A stretch of DNA of 31,739 nt from Bacteroidales bacterium. GTDB taxonomy: Bacteria; Bacteroidota; Bacteroidia; Bacteroidales; UBA7960. Positions 7,647-15,541 of the stretch are shown piece after piece. Where the stretch lies: contig SKYG01000367.1 in the NCBI GenBank assembly GCA_007128045.1, forward strand, positions 1 to 31,739. Direction: 5' to 3'. The position numbers and the translations under genes are program-made. Under the pieces are notes generated by a model. The model worked only from the letters and a program-made list of their open reading frames with translations, had not been told where the DNA came from and did no database searches. Each line of letters opens with the position of its first letter. The first letter of the stretch is position 1.

Positions 7647-8156
7647 ATGAACCCGGAATTAAGTTTTGTAGCCATTGATTTTGAAACAGCTACAGGATAC
7701 CCAAGCAGTGCCTGTGCGGTTGGAATTATTACCGTTGAACAGGGCATCATCACAGAATCATGGCATGCATTGATACAGCCTCCCGACAACACCTTCTGGC
7801 GCGACAATGTCAGGGTGCATGGTATAAATCCTTATGACACTTTATATGAACCGGATTTTTTTGAGATCTATCCGGACATCAAATCAAGGCTATATGGAAA
7901 AACCATAGTAGCACACAATGAGTCGTTCGATCGCAGGGTACTATCGCACTCTATGCAGTTTTATGGTTTGCAATATGCTGACCTGAACATACCCGACAAG
8001 TGGGAATGTACCCTGCGTATATACCGGCAAAAAGGCTTCAGACCTGCGGGCTTGAAAGCATGTTGTTACCAGCTGGGAATAGAATTAAATCACCATAATG
8101 CCATGTCTGATGCCCTGGCATGTGCAAAATTGTATTTGAGGGCTGGTGAACTATAG
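7647..8156 (+). CDS. DEDDh 3'-5' exonuclease (DnaQ-like)
   Basis: This 169-residue protein is a single RNase H-fold exonuclease domain. Catalytic residues are visible in order: Asp11 and Glu13 in FVAIDFETA, Asp95 in AHNESFD, and His150 with Asp155 in HHNAMSDALA, defining the DEDDh class. It resembles the proofreading epsilon domain and the stand-alone exonucleases found in many genomes, with no polymerase, helicase or BRCT part attached. It should trim DNA or RNA from the 3' end with two metal ions in the cytoplasm; the in vivo substrate is unknown. It stands alone, and the DNA after it is repeat-rich. Confidence 0.87.
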   Translation: MNPELSFVAIDFETATGYPSSACAVGIITVEQGIITESWHALIQPPDNTFWRDNVRVHGINPYDTLYEPDFFEIYPDIKSRLYGKTIVAHNESFDRRVLSHSMQFYGLQYADLNIPDKWECTLRIYRQKGFRPAGLKACCYQLGIELNHHNAMSDALACAKLYLRAGEL

Positions 8157-8380
8157 TGACAGATCAAGAGAATTAACCGCAGGGACGCGAAGTTTCACGC
8201 AGTTCGCAAAGGAAAATGAAGACGCAAAGAAATGTCTTGCGACATTTTGGACAGGTCAAGCCCTGTCCCTACAGATCAACGGATCAACCATAGACCCCAA
8301 ACAGATCAACAAATCAACCACTTTAAACCTTAAACCTTAAACCGACCTTCAGACTTTCAGACTTTCAGACTTTCAGACCT
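8157..8380. repeat. repeat-rich spacer between convergent genes
   Basis: Several short-repeat types lie side by side: an ACGC/AAG-rich stretch (about 8176-8234) of the dispersed kind built on short ACGCA words; a hairpin GGACAGG/CCTGTCC (8249-8268) related to the TAGGGAC...TGTCC motif at about 19889 and 21256; ATCAAC words; three AAACCTT heptads (about 8325-8340); and three AGACTTTC octamers (8351-8374) that stop 2 nt before the stop codon of the next minus-strand gene. A short plus-strand open frame here has no protein-like character. Confidence 0.6.
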
Positions 8381-8998
8381 TTACTGTACCAACCTGGAAA
8401 TCTGATCAACGGGCAGGGTGTTGGCCATTTCGACGACGACATTCTCTTCAGGAATCCCTTTATAATTGAGGGTAAGCAATGAGGAGCCAAATGGCACTTG
8501 TATATCCCATGATACCTGTCCGTCACTTCCTTCACTTTTTTGCAGCAAAGAGCGGTAGTTGCCCACCCTGATTCTCTTTTGGTTAGGGTCACTCCCAAAT
8601 AGCGGCAATGCAAGAATGGTGTTGATACCGGCAAGCAGTGGGGAGTCGGCGATGACCTGCACATTCACAGAAGCATTTTCATCAGAAGTATAGCTTCTGT
8701 TTACATACAGTCCGGCAAAACCCATAGAAGCTGATCCCACCTGATCGTCAGCCTCCTTATATCCCATATTGCCCATATTTGAAGGAAGTAATTTCAGAAT
8801 CTCTTGTCCAATAGCCAGGTCGACCTCATTCATAGCCTGTTGTAATGCAAAACGCGCTGCTTCAAGATTTCCGGCATTATATGCTGATTGGGCTTCGTCA
8901 AGTCTTTTATCAACGTCTTGGGCCGCCACAAAAAAAGCAAAACTGGTAGTAAGAAAAGTTACCAGCACTATAAACAGGTGTTTACTAATTGATTTCAT
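8381..8998 (-). CDS. secreted protein of unknown function, paralogue B
   Basis: This 205-residue protein has a signal peptide (residues 1-27, ending AAQ). A helical, TPR-like segment follows (about 30-72, with AQSAYNAGNLEAARFALQQA), then a beta-rich part that includes GFAGLYVNRSY, ADSPLLAGINTIL and a late VPFGSSLLTLNYKG. The upstream gene encodes the same order of elements, so they are paralogues; the start here overlaps that gene's stop by 4 nt. Proteobacterial proteins of unknown function with an LLP...RSY...DSPLL pattern seem related, from memory only. It is probably periplasmic; no enzymatic motif is seen. Confidence 0.75.
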   Translation of the reverse strand: MKSISKHLFIVLVTFLTTSFAFFVAAQDVDKRLDEAQSAYNAGNLEAARFALQQAMNEVDLAIGQEILKLLPSNMGNMGYKEADDQVGSASMGFAGLYVNRSYTSDENASVNVQVIADSPLLAGINTILALPLFGSDPNQKRIRVGNYRSLLQKSEGSDGQVSWDIQVPFGSSLLTLNYKGIPEENVVVEMANTLPVDQISRLVQ

Positions 8999-9771
8999 TG
9001 CTCTCCAAGTTTTTGTTTGATGGTTTGAATGTTAAAATTGGCTGCCGAGGACATGAATTCGGTTTCGGTCTCATAATTTACTCCTCGCAAAATAAAAACC
9101 GATGATTGTCCGAATGGCACACTCAGCATATATCCGTCGTAATCATCGTAACTAATATATGCGTTATGTTCTTGAAAACGAATTTGTTTATGGTTTGTCT
9201 CATCGGTACTCTGTGCGTACATACCGCTGGCTGCTGCAAGACCCGCAATGCCAAACAGGCCGGAGTCACTACCAACCGACACCGCCAACTCCAGGTCATC
9301 GCCCCCGGAGTACCTTCGTTCGATAACCAAACCGACAAAACCAATTCCGGTACTACTTACCCTGTCGCTTTCAGCATCCACATTTAAAGAGCCGACTGAT
9401 TCGGGCAGCGACTCCAGTACATTTTTTCCCATTTCGAGCTCCACACCCCACAATGCTTGCCTCAGGGCCGACTTTGATGCGGTGTAATTACGGGAAACAA
9501 AAGATGAACGTGCTTCGTCAATATGAAGGCTTACATCAGGCACAGATTGTGAAAGTCCCGTACCCCTGCGATTTCGACCGGTAACAGGATCAATTTCATC
9601 CCCTCCGGATGGCTTTGCCTTCTCTTCTTCTTTGCCAAAGATCTCTTCAATGGCTTTTTTCTCTGCCTCTTCCTGTATCCGGCGCAACAGCCTGCCCTGG
9701 CTATATACTTCAGATATCCCTGAAAACAGCAGTAAAAAAGAAAAAATCAAATAAGATGAACGTTTCTTCAT
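8995..9771 (-). CDS. secreted protein of unknown function, paralogue A
   Basis: This 258-residue protein starts at the ATG at 9771, which begins a signal peptide (MKKRSSYLIF..., residues 1-24). The open frame runs back to 9810 but the promoter at 9798-9828 rules out the longer start. After the signal comes a charged Lys/Glu stretch (about 28-60, possible coiled coil), then the domain shared with the next gene: a helical segment with DEARSSFVSRNYTASKSALR, ESLPESVGSL, GIGFVGLVIERRYSG, and late VPFGQSSVFILRG. The extra N-terminal charged region is absent from its partner. Overlapping stop and start (ATGA) mean the pair is probably translated together and the products may form a heteromer. Confidence 0.75.
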   Translation of the reverse strand: MKKRSSYLIFSFLLLFSGISEVYSQGRLLRRIQEEAEKKAIEEIFGKEEEKAKPSGGDEIDPVTGRNRRGTGLSQSVPDVSLHIDEARSSFVSRNYTASKSALRQALWGVELEMGKNVLESLPESVGSLNVDAESDRVSSTGIGFVGLVIERRYSGGDDLELAVSVGSDSGLFGIAGLAAASGMYAQSTDETNHKQIRFQEHNAYISYDDYDGYMLSVPFGQSSVFILRGVNYETETEFMSSAANFNIQTIKQKLGEQ

Positions 9772-9797
9772 GATACATGGTGGTTTAAATTTACCTT

Positions 9798-9828
9798 CAA
9801 ATTTAGCCAAATTATATAGTTAATTCAA
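9798..9828 (-). promoter_or_regulatory. Bacteroidota-type promoter of the paralogous pair
   Basis: On the minus strand TTG (9828-9826), 20 nt, then TAAATTTG (9805-9798), a complete match to TTG-N19-21-TAnnTTTG. Transcription would begin near 9791, giving a leader of about 20 nt before the ATG at 9771. This decides the start of the first paralogue. Confidence 0.65.
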
Positions 9829-9936
9829 CAGGCAAAATAAAAAAAAGTAAGAAAACCGATAGGGTAAAACACCAGGATAACGATCTATACAGTATAAAGC
9901 AAATTATGAGTCCTAAACCTTTTAATACATAACACC

Positions 9937-11193
9937 ATGAAAAACCTATTTTTAATCCTTTTCACATTCGGGTTATTGATCCCCACAGCACCTTTAAAGG
10001 CTGACCCTCTTTCTGATATGAGCGGTTATCATACCATTAATGGTGTGGTTCGTGATGCCAGGACACACAGGAATATTGCGTTTGCCAGTGTATATTTGCC
10101 AGGCACTTCCATCGGTACTGTTGCCAATCTTGACGGAGCGTTCACCATCAAAATTAACAAGTCGCTCGATTTAGATAAGTTTTGTATCTCACACCTTGGC
10201 TACCGTGTTGCAGAATATCCTATAGAAGAAAACCTGGGAGAAGGTAAAGTCTTTACACTAAATGCACATTCAGTAGATTTGCCTGAAGTAATTATTCGTC
10301 CAACCGACCCCAGAGAACTGGTGCAGACTGCGATTAACAAGATAGCTGAGAACTATCCCATTGAGCCACATAAACTTACCGCCTTTTACCGCGAAGCCAT
10401 CAGGCAAAGAAGGGATTACGTCTCAATATCTGAAGCCATTGTAGACATCTACCAGGCCCCATATGCATACTCTTATGAGTCAGATCGCATGAGAATCGTC
10501 AGGGGTCGTAAAAGCGGTGATGTAAAAAAAGCCGACACCCTTGTCGTTAAGTTGCAGGGAGGCCCGCACGTATCCATGTTGCTCGACATTGTTAAAAACC
10601 CCAATGTCATACTCGACAGGGAAAGCTTGAATTATTATGAATACGAATTTCTGGATATTGTCAAAATTGACGATGAAACAAATTACGTGATTGGTTTCAA
10701 ACCCAGAGTAATACTTCCATTCCCCCTTTATGAAGGAAAGCTATATATTTCTGTCGAAAACCTGGCCCTAACAATGGCTGAGTTCAGTCTTGACTTGTCG
10801 AACAGACAAAAGGCGGCACAAAACTTTATTTTAAAAAGACCTGCCGGGTTGCGTTTTACACCCCTGAACACAAATTATCTGGTCACCTACAAACAAATTG
10901 ATGGCAGATACCACGTCAACTATGTAAGAAGTGAGCTGGAGTTTTTTGCTGACTGGCGTCGCAGGATTTTCCGTACAAATTACAATGTGATGGCAGAAAT
11001 GGCCATTACCGACAGACAATCCGAAAATGTTGACAGATTCTCTGTTCGTGAATCATTCAGGCCAAATACCATCTTAGCCGATATGGTACCCGTATATTTT
11101 GAAGATGAATTCTGGGGCAACTACAACTACATTGAACCAGAAGAGTCGATCGAGTCTGCCATACAGAAAATTAACCAAACATTTGACAGGTAG
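9937..11193 (+). CDS. carboxypeptidase-regulatory-like domain protein with C-terminal surface domain
   Basis: This 418-residue exported protein has a signal peptide (1-22), a CarboxypepD_reg-like beta-sandwich (about 32-117, with NGVVRDARTHRNIAFASVYL and ISHLGYRVAEYPI), and a large C-terminal region (about 125-418). The C-terminal region is shared with the STN protein at 12804-14417: both have VIIR...DP, FYRE, a short acidic stretch and a closing EFWG-YN-I-P pattern. Such regions occur in Bacteroidota outer-membrane-associated proteins of the DUF5686 kind, but I would not fix the family by eye. It has its own 3' hairpin, so it is probably a separate transcript from the sigma factor gene, yet is likely linked to that system in function. 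Confidence 0.8.
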   Translation: MKNLFLILFTFGLLIPTAPLKADPLSDMSGYHTINGVVRDARTHRNIAFASVYLPGTSIGTVANLDGAFTIKINKSLDLDKFCISHLGYRVAEYPIEENLGEGKVFTLNAHSVDLPEVIIRPTDPRELVQTAINKIAENYPIEPHKLTAFYREAIRQRRDYVSISEAIVDIYQAPYAYSYESDRMRIVRGRKSGDVKKADTLVVKLQGGPHVSMLLDIVKNPNVILDRESLNYYEYEFLDIVKIDDETNYVIGFKPRVILPFPLYEGKLYISVENLALTMAEFSLDLSNRQKAAQNFILKRPAGLRFTPLNTNYLVTYKQIDGRYHVNYVRSELEFFADWRRRIFRTNYNVMAEMAITDRQSENVDRFSVRESFRPNTILADMVPVYFEDEFWGNYNYIEPEESIESAIQKINQTFDR

Positions 11194-11217
11194 TCTGTTG
11201 CCTGCAAGACACCCATA

Positions 11218-11267
11218 AACCGGAAAGCATGCTATCCCACTTTACATGGAATTGCTGCTTTCCGGTT
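11218..11267 (+). terminator. long-stem hairpin downstream of the carboxypeptidase-regulatory-like gene
   Basis: AACCGGAAAGCA (11218-11229) pairs perfectly with TGCTTTCCGGTT (11256-11267), a 12-bp stem over a 26-nt loop, beginning 25 nt after the stop codon. There is no T-run, so this could be a Rho-assisted terminator or a stabilising 3' structure. Confidence 0.5.
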
Positions 11268-11329
11268 ATATCAGATACATTAAATAGTCTTTAATAGCTG
11301 AACGAACCAATGAATTCGTATCTTTTGGG

Positions 11330-11337
11330 TAACTTTG
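11330..11337 (+). promoter_or_regulatory. possible -7 element (TAACTTTG) for the sigma factor operon
   Basis: TAACTTTG fits TAnnTTTG and lies 20 nt before the ATG of the sigma factor gene. No TTG sits at the right -33 distance, so it may be a weak or activator-dependent promoter. Confidence 0.4.
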
Positions 11338-11357
11338 AACCATAGAACCCGTTCAGC

Positions 11358-11912
11358 ATGAAGCTCAACAAAAGTGTTTCAGCACTGCAAAGACAGATTA
11401 AAAATGGTGACATTAAAGCGTTTGAGACGCTTTTCAGGCAGTATTATGCCAAACTTTGTATGTATTCAAACAGTATCGTAAAAGATATGGATGCCGCTGA
11501 GGAGATTGTTCAGGATTTTTTTTACAATTACTGGAAGAACAGAGAATCCATGACTTTCAGGATATCGTTAAAGTCGTATATGTACAGAGCCATCAGGAAC
11601 AATTCCCTGAAATACCTGGAACATCTTAACATCCGGCGCAGGTATGCTGAACAGCAAATGACAGGTGCTACCGAAACGAAACAGTTTAGTCTATCTGACG
11701 AACTGGATGCAAAAGAGCTTGAAAGAATTATTCAGGAAACACTGAAGGAGCTGCCGGGAAGAAGCGCTGAGATTTTTAAAATGAATCGTTTTGATGGGAT
11801 GAAATATCATGAGATTGCACAAAAACTATCTATCTCGGTAAAAACGGTGGAAGCCAATATGAGCAAAGCGCTTCAGATATTCAGAAATAAACTGAAGCAT
11901 TACAATCAATAA
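11358..11912 (+). CDS. ECF RNA polymerase sigma factor, FecI/SigV-like
   Basis: This 184-residue protein has the two domains of an extracytoplasmic-function sigma factor. Region 2 (about 15-85) has FETLFRQYYAKLCMYSNSIV and AAEEIVQDFFYNYWKNR, which bind core polymerase and the -10 element. Region 4 (about 125-178) is a helix-turn-helix with LPGRSAEIFKMNRFDGMKYH and EIAQKLSISVKTVEANMSKA. The next genes are a FecR anti-sigma factor and an STN-domain protein, the usual order of Bacteroidota cell-surface signalling. Once released by FecR it would direct polymerase to a small regulon, often its own neighbours. Confidence 0.93.
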   Translation: MKLNKSVSALQRQIKNGDIKAFETLFRQYYAKLCMYSNSIVKDMDAAEEIVQDFFYNYWKNRESMTFRISLKSYMYRAIRNNSLKYLEHLNIRRRYAEQQMTGATETKQFSLSDELDAKELERIIQETLKELPGRSAEIFKMNRFDGMKYHEIAQKLSISVKTVEANMSKALQIFRNKLKHYNQ

Positions 11913-11943
11913 ACCTTGTAAGAGACCCGATATTGTTCAGAAC

Positions 11944-12807
11944 ATGACACAGAAAGCAACTAATAAGAATATAGTCGACACTGACAAAGCCTGGGAAGTA
12001 ATGTACTCGCGGCTTGAAAAAGACGGTCTTATTGAGGAACACATGACCCATCATGAAATATCCATGTTTCAGGCAATTCCGTTCTGGATGAAATGGGCCG
12101 CGTCATTTCTTGTCTTGATAACCACAGGCGTTTTGATGTTTTCCATATTAACCACCAATAACAAGTACCAGACCCTTACCAATAAGGAAAATAACACTAT
12201 GATCCAGGTGTTACAGGATGGTTCGATAGTATATCTGGCCCACAACTCCACCCTCACCTATCCATCGCGGTTTAACAGAAAACAACGCACTGTATCCCTG
12301 CATGGTCAGGCATTTTTTGACATTCAACACAATCCCGACAAACCTTTTTTCGTTGACACTGAAACCATGAGCGTTAAAGTATTGGGGACAACCTTTAACA
12401 TTAAGTCTGATGACACCGGATTATTCGAAATACTGGTAGAGGATGGCCTGGTCGAAGTTCAAAAAAGAATACCCGACGGGCAAAGAATGGAGGTAAGGAG
12501 TGGCGAACTTTTGCGGGTATCTGACGATACATTTTACAAGGCTGCAGCCCGCGATATGACCGCATCCTCATGGAGAACAACCAGGATGCAGTTTAAAGAC
12601 GAAACCCTCGAAAATGTATTATCCGTAATTAGCCGCAATTATAACACCAACCTTTACATAGAGCATGCCAGTCTTAGAAGTCGCAGGCTAACCGTTACTT
12701 TTTATAACAACACCCTCCCAACCATCATTGAATTAATTTGTTTATCGATGGATCTTGAAGTGGAGGAACATCCGGATACTGGCATATTATTCAAACCTAA
12801 AACATGA
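11944..12807 (+). CDS. FecR-family transmembrane anti-sigma factor
   Basis: This 287-residue protein has a cytoplasmic N-terminal part (1-44) that should hold the sigma factor. One membrane helix follows (about 47-70), then a periplasmic FecR domain (about 85-190, with VLQDGSIVYLAHNSTLTYP, QAFFDIQHNPDKPFFVDT and VKVLGTTFNIKS) and a C-terminal DUF4974/STN-like domain (about 215-285, with MQFKDETLENVLSVISRNYN). It is encoded 31 nt after the sigma factor and overlaps the STN protein by 4 nt. Compared with other FecR proteins it is complete. The periplasmic end would receive the signal from the outer-membrane partner. Confidence 0.92.
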   Translation: MTQKATNKNIVDTDKAWEVMYSRLEKDGLIEEHMTHHEISMFQAIPFWMKWAASFLVLITTGVLMFSILTTNNKYQTLTNKENNTMIQVLQDGSIVYLAHNSTLTYPSRFNRKQRTVSLHGQAFFDIQHNPDKPFFVDTETMSVKVLGTTFNIKSDDTGLFEILVEDGLVEVQKRIPDGQRMEVRSGELLRVSDDTFYKAAARDMTASSWRTTRMQFKDETLENVLSVISRNYNTNLYIEHASLRSRRLTVTFYNNTLPTIIELICLSMDLEVEEHPDTGILFKPKT

Positions 12808-14417
12808 TCCATACTGCACCATACAACAGGTCAAACCATTATGTGCATGCATACGGGTTTCCTGTCATGATGGTGAGGTTTGCAGTTGTTGCTCTTGTGA
12901 TGGTTTTTCTTTTACCTGCCTCCAAGGCCAGCCCGCAAACAGATGTTTTCGAACAACAAATTACCTTACCCCGGCAGCAAACAACAATTTATGATGCATT
13001 AAGTCAACTGACCAGGCAATCCGGATTTTTTTTTATTTATGACAGCGACCTGATCAATAATGATCAACGTATCAGGTTGTCATCTTCAACACAAAACTTA
13101 CGGTTATGGCTCGCAACTATCCTTGATGATCCGGGTCTTAAGTACAAAATTATTGAAAACCATATTCTGATCTATCGCCCAAAAGAACAAGTATCAGAAG
13201 AAACCGTAACCCGACCTGACATAGAAACTCCTGAACACGTCATAATCAGAGGTAGGGTACTCGACCAGGAGACCAAATCTCCATTGCCATACGCAACCAT
13301 CATCATCCCCGATAAAGGCCTCGGAGTGGCTTCAAATATGAATGGTGTTTTTCAGTTCAGGCTACCTGCCGACTTTATACATACCTCGGTAAAGGTATCA
13401 TATTTAGGATTTAAAACCCGTTTGCTTCCCATAGAGCTGATGGTTGATAACAATATAGACATTTTACTTGAAGCAGACTATATTTCTATGCAGGAAGTCA
13501 TTATCAGACATTATGACCCAGACGAAATTGTCAGAAAGGCTATTGCGAATCGCGATCAGAACTACAGCGATGAACCGGTATACCAGATGAACTTTTACCG
13601 GGAGGGAGTTATCTATAATAATAAGCTTTTAAATTATTCCGAAGCCATCTTTAAGGTGTTTAAATCGGCCTATAACAACCCTTTCGACAACGATCAGGTA
13701 ATGTTAATGAAGTCGCGAAACATCAGCAATACAGATCATACCGACACCCTGATCATGAAAATAAAAGCAGGCGTCAGAAGTGCCCTTGAACTAGACATCA
13801 TGAAAACACTTCCCATGTTTCTCGACATGGAATTTCTTCATGAGGTGGAGTTTTCGAGGGTTGACCTTGTAGCTAAAGATTCAAAGATGGTGTATGCCAT
13901 CGAATTTGAACAAATAAAAACTACCTACCTTCCTATATACAAAGGCGTTCTCTATATAGACATGGAATCGCTGGCTATTTTACAGGCAGAATTTGAGGTT
14001 CACCCGAAATATCTCAACAGATCAAAAGATATATTTTTGGTCAGACAAAGCCGACGGTACAATGCCAATTTTGACCGCATCGCCTATTCTGTGAGCTATC
14101 AGGAGCACAATGGCCGCTTCCATTTAAGCCATGTAAGGGGCGAGCTGGAGGTGAGGTTCAGACCCAGAAACAGAATTTTTAGCAGGCCCTATTACGGATT
14201 TCTGGAAATGGCTGTTTTTGGAATTGACGATCAGAATGTGAGTCGTTTTAGCCGCAGGGAAACCCTAAGAACAAACACCACCTTTGCCGACGAAAATTTT
14301 GGTTATGACTACGAATTTTGGGGAGAATACAACATCATCCCACCCGAACAGGAGATTACCGATGCCCTGACAGAGATCAAATCAAAGATCGAAAGCATAA
14401 CGCCACTTCTACCTTGA
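12804..14417 (+). CDS. STN plus carboxypeptidase-regulatory-like protein, no TonB barrel
   Basis: This 537-residue exported protein starts in the stop of the FecR gene (ATGA). A signal peptide begins near Met22 (ends about residue 47). Next come an STN domain (about 50-127, TIYDALSQLTRQSGFFFIYD and ILIYRP), a CarboxypepD_reg-like domain (about 148-232, IIRGRVLDQETKSPLPYATI and SYLGFKTR), and a C-terminal region (about 235-537) homologous to that of the 9937-11193 gene. In most Fec systems the STN domain sits on a TonB-dependent receptor of 800 residues or more. Here there is no plug or barrel and no SusD gene. The STN domain may contact the FecR C-terminal domain, so this protein is the likely signal sensor. 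Confidence 0.85.
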   Translation: MIHTAPYNRSNHYVHAYGFPVMMVRFAVVALVMVFLLPASKASPQTDVFEQQITLPRQQTTIYDALSQLTRQSGFFFIYDSDLINNDQRIRLSSSTQNLRLWLATILDDPGLKYKIIENHILIYRPKEQVSEETVTRPDIETPEHVIIRGRVLDQETKSPLPYATIIIPDKGLGVASNMNGVFQFRLPADFIHTSVKVSYLGFKTRLLPIELMVDNNIDILLEADYISMQEVIIRHYDPDEIVRKAIANRDQNYSDEPVYQMNFYREGVIYNNKLLNYSEAIFKVFKSAYNNPFDNDQVMLMKSRNISNTDHTDTLIMKIKAGVRSALELDIMKTLPMFLDMEFLHEVEFSRVDLVAKDSKMVYAIEFEQIKTTYLPIYKGVLYIDMESLAILQAEFEVHPKYLNRSKDIFLVRQSRRYNANFDRIAYSVSYQEHNGRFHLSHVRGELEVRFRPRNRIFSRPYYGFLEMAVFGIDDQNVSRFSRRETLRTNTTFADENFGYDYEFWGEYNIIPPEQEITDALTEIKSKIESITPLLP

Positions 14418-14557
14418 CTGTTTTTTTATTCCCCGCAGATACATCGACACGTCAACAAGTGATCCCTGAGCTGAACACAAAAAAACAAAATATCAACTAT
14501 AAATGAACCAATAAAGCTTCAGCCTGTTATATAACCAAAGCCATAATACCAAAACCA

Positions 14558-14806
14558 ATGAGACAAATTGTAGCCTTTTTTTTTATGTTGATGAATTTGC
14601 CAGTACTCTTTGCCCAAAGGCCAACTCATGTTCCAGGAGGTAGCGAGCCTGTTGATTTTTTCGAATCGCCCGCGAACATTGTGGTATACATCATCATTCC
14701 GGTAATCGTAGTTGTTTTGTACATAGTATGGCGTAAAAAGATTCAAAAAGAACGACAATCACCAACCACTAATCCAAAAGAAAAAACAGGAGACAACAAA
14801 CAATGA
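14558..14806 (+). CDS. small membrane protein preceding an oxidoreductase
   Basis: This 82-residue protein has a signal-like N-terminal segment (1-19, ending LFAQ). A short motif follows (PTHVPGGSEPVDFFESPANI, about 22-41), then one membrane helix (about 42-60) and a basic, polar tail (61-82). The PGG-EPVDFFES segment with a single helix recurs in Bacteroidota proteins of this size, from memory. Its stop overlaps the start of the flavin reductase-like gene by 4 nt, so it may anchor or regulate that enzyme. No catalytic residues are visible. Confidence 0.72.
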   Translation: MRQIVAFFFMLMNLPVLFAQRPTHVPGGSEPVDFFESPANIVVYIIIPVIVVVLYIVWRKKIQKERQSPTTNPKEKTGDNKQ

Positions 14807-15474
14807 AGAAACATTTTGTAAAGATCATAGCCATCGAACATGTCACCCACGATACCCTTCGGATCGAAACTGAAAAACCATCAGAATATACATTTGTACC
14901 CGGGCAGGCAACAGATATTGCCATCAACAAAAATGGCTGGCAGGATGAAAAAAGACCATTTACTTTTACATCCCTCCCTTCAGATAAAACACTCGAATTT
15001 ATCATTAAAACATATCCCGCTCATGATGGAGCCACAGATAAATTACTGGATATGGTTACTGGCGACGAATTAATCCTTCATGAAGTATTTGGTTCAATCA
15101 GGTACCAGGGCGAAGGTGTTTTCATTGCCGGTGGTGCTGGGGTAACCCCTTTTCTCGCCATGCTTCGTGACCTGAAGCAGAAAAACGTATCTCACAACAA
15201 CAAAATGATCTTTGCCAACAAAACTCAAGCCGACATCATCCTTGGCGAAGAACTGTCAGAGCTGCTTGATGGAAGAGTCGTTCATATATTATCGGAAGAA
15301 AAGACAGAAACATACCCTTATGGCATAATCACAAAAGATTTCCTTCAATCACACATCAATGATGTGAGCCAATATGTGTACGTATGTGGCCCCATCCCCA
15401 TGATGGAAGCTGTTGAAAAACAGTTGGCAGAAATTGGTATCCCTTCAGACAATGTAATAAAAGAAGGCTGGTAG
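14803..15474 (+). CDS. ferredoxin/flavodoxin-NAD(P) reductase-type flavoprotein
   Basis: This 223-residue protein is the two-domain FNR fold without an attached ferredoxin. The FAD domain (about 1-100) has FVPGQATDIAI and RPFTFTS, the Arg-x-Thr/Ser flavin-binding motif. The NAD(P) domain (about 103-223) has GVFIAGGAGVTPFLAML and a late YVCGPIPMMEAVEKQL. It should transfer electrons between NAD(P)H and a one-electron carrier such as flavodoxin, ferredoxin or a heme protein; the partner is not identified. The C-terminus ends EGW, where plant-type enzymes often have an aromatic residue stacking on the flavin. The preceding small membrane protein overlaps it and is its likely partner. Confidence 0.87.
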   Translation: MKKHFVKIIAIEHVTHDTLRIETEKPSEYTFVPGQATDIAINKNGWQDEKRPFTFTSLPSDKTLEFIIKTYPAHDGATDKLLDMVTGDELILHEVFGSIRYQGEGVFIAGGAGVTPFLAMLRDLKQKNVSHNNKMIFANKTQADIILGEELSELLDGRVVHILSEEKTETYPYGIITKDFLQSHINDVSQYVYVCGPIPMMEAVEKQLAEIGIPSDNVIKEGW

Positions 15475-15541
15475 CAGCCAGTACCATCATAAAAACAATC
15501 ATACGGCGAAAGTTTGTATTTTTACACTGTTTTGAATAATA

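Noticed and set aside
8146..8340. Plus-strand open frame of 64 codons after the exonuclease gene
   Set aside because: It translates dispersed repeats only and overlaps the exonuclease end.
12804..14417. SusC-type receptor truncated by mutation
   Set aside because: The C-terminal part is not a broken barrel; it is a full-length homologue of the neighbouring protein's domain.
15475..15541. Cobalamin riboswitch before the BtuF-like gene
   Set aside because: The gap is only 67 nt and shows no B12-box-like or conserved core elements.
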